Source of the DNA: Marchantia polymorpha subsp. ruderalis
Taxonomy: Eukaryota > Streptophyta > Marchantiopsida > Marchantiales > Marchantiaceae
Reading direction: 5' to 3'
Assembly: GCA_037833965.1 (NCBI GenBank)
Contig: AP031354.1
Coordinates: forward strand, 22,856,001 to 22,920,000
DNA: 64,000 bases
Below, in pieces: positions 63,060-64,000 of the stretch. Position numbers and translations under genes: made by a program. Below the pieces are notes generated by a model, which was given only the letters and a program-made list of their open reading frames with translations, made no database searches and was not told the DNA's origin. Numbering within the stretch: the stretch's first letter is position 1; the number at the start of each line of letters is the position of its first letter.

Positions 63060-64000
63060 GAGCGCCTCTTTGGCGGTGTTCTCGTCCTACTCGTCCATCT
63101 CTCGTCCCACCCCGTTTGAAAGTTCCTTCCAATAAATGAGTCAATTTCGCCTTCTTCCTTCGAGTCCACTTGCTCGGCACAGATTAGTAACAACATCCAA
63201 AGACAGTTGCAACACACTTCTGGCCCGACATACACATCGATATCTAATTACCAAGAGAAAAGGGGAACCCTCTCGCTTTGTACAGATTCACGAGAGGTTC
63301 TGTCGGACACCTAGGAGAAAAAATCGAATAACTCAAGGGGATCGAAAACGTCGAGCCCGCCCGAGTGGAGCAGAATAAGAGCGCCGTCCATCGCAGCAGA
63401 CCAGAGGAGCTCCGACTGCGTAAAGCTGAATCAGCACACATTGCAGTCCACAGGGAGAGAGAAGAGGGAGCACGCAGCCACTGTCGAAATGCCATCGACC
63501 CGACCCGCTCGTCCGAACGAATGGGGTCCACGAGCAGCAGCAGCAGCAGCAGCGCGGACGAGGCCATGGCGAGAGAATCGGAAGCAAGGGCTTTGTCCGA
63601 TCGTGTCCATGTGCGCGCGAATCTGAGCTCCAAATCCAGGAGCTCTGTCTCGTCATGTCCCGGAGGAGTTCCTGCGGCCGGCGTGAGCATGCGTGCGTGC
63701 GCGCGCGCCCACCCACCCACGTTCAAAACTGCATGAGCCGTTGGTCGAAGCTCATAATTTCCCGCGAACTCATTTCCCCAGCCAGCGGGCGCGGGCGGGG
63801 AATCTTTCAACTGCCCCGGCCCTGGCTATGGCCCGGGGCTCGGCGCGTCGTTCCTCCGTCCAGCTCGGCCCCCGTCCGTCGCCTCGTCCGTCCGTGTAGG
63901 GCCCAACGTGGCCGTGCCCACGCTACCACGTCACCCTAACTCGCGCCCATCACTGCCGGTCGCAGATTCTCCCTCCGGAGAGCTCGAGAGCTCGAGCTCT
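63060..64000. other. GC-rich right edge, possible 5' region of a neighbouring gene
   Basis: GC content rises sharply. Open frames on both strands (63365-63736 plus, Ser-rich; 63244-63810 minus) are what GC-rich promoter or untranslated sequence gives by chance. There is an (AGC)n tract near 63533-63555 and CTCGAG-rich text at the very end. It may be the upstream region or first exon of a gene beyond the window. Confidence 0.3.

Overview
The window is nuclear DNA of a land plant, probably a bryophyte and perhaps a liverwort such as Marchantia (inference, moderate confidence). The evidence is a plastid-type multi-exon fatty-acid reductase gene, plant-type TTTAGGG repeats in an intron, a spliceosomal gene structure that includes one U12-type intron, and a leucine-rich-repeat/Roc-GTPase (ROCO-like) gene of the kind expanded in non-seed plants. 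Gene density is low. Most of the window is intergenic, repeat-derived or very AT-rich.

Left part (1-13.8 kb). A minus-strand LRR-ROCO gene (5' end near 7416, continuing beyond the left edge) is split by a 5417-bp GC-rich element at 1052-6468. A second copy of 5383 bp lies in the same orientation at 8450-13832. Each copy begins TGT, ends ACA, has a 20-bp imperfect terminal inverted repeat and its own 5-bp target-site duplication (GTTTT and CAAGT). They are therefore two separate insertions, not a tandem duplication. Each holds one long ORF: intact at 1041 codons in copy 2, with a single TGA in copy 1. A TATA box lies about 1 kb before the 3' end. I see no LTR pair and no recognisable transposase or reverse transcriptase. 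The best hypotheses are giant ORF-bearing solo LTRs, or a TIR element with a 5-bp duplication. This is the most novel part of the window.

Middle part (13.8-36 kb). This is non-coding sequence with a dispersed duplication (14.75-15.92 and 19.53-20.41 kb). An intronless, apparently functional aspartate aminotransferase gene lies on the minus strand (24.80-26.12 kb). Its last 91 bp are present three times in tandem, and a gene fragment of it lies at 20.9 kb. An extremely AT-rich stretch of about 8.5 kb follows, containing a likely 253-bp solo LTR (33041-33293).

Genes at 36.5-45.9 kb. There are two complete plus-strand genes: plastid-type 3-oxoacyl-[ACP] reductase (FabG, 11 exons, 343 aa) and the cytoplasmic tRNA 2-thiolation protein CTU1/NCS6 (10 exons, 341 aa). 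CTU1 intron 6 is a textbook U12-type AT-AC intron.

Right part (46-64 kb). AT-rich intergenic DNA contains a 190-bp TG...CA insertion flanked by TTTAG (47152-47341) and a degenerate relic of the big element's protein (48157-48219, minus). After it come a GC-richer island without a recognisable gene, two small tandem duplications, a long stretch with nothing I can support, and a GC-rich edge that may be the 5' region of a gene beyond the window. All boundaries were read by eye; no database search or splice predictor was run.
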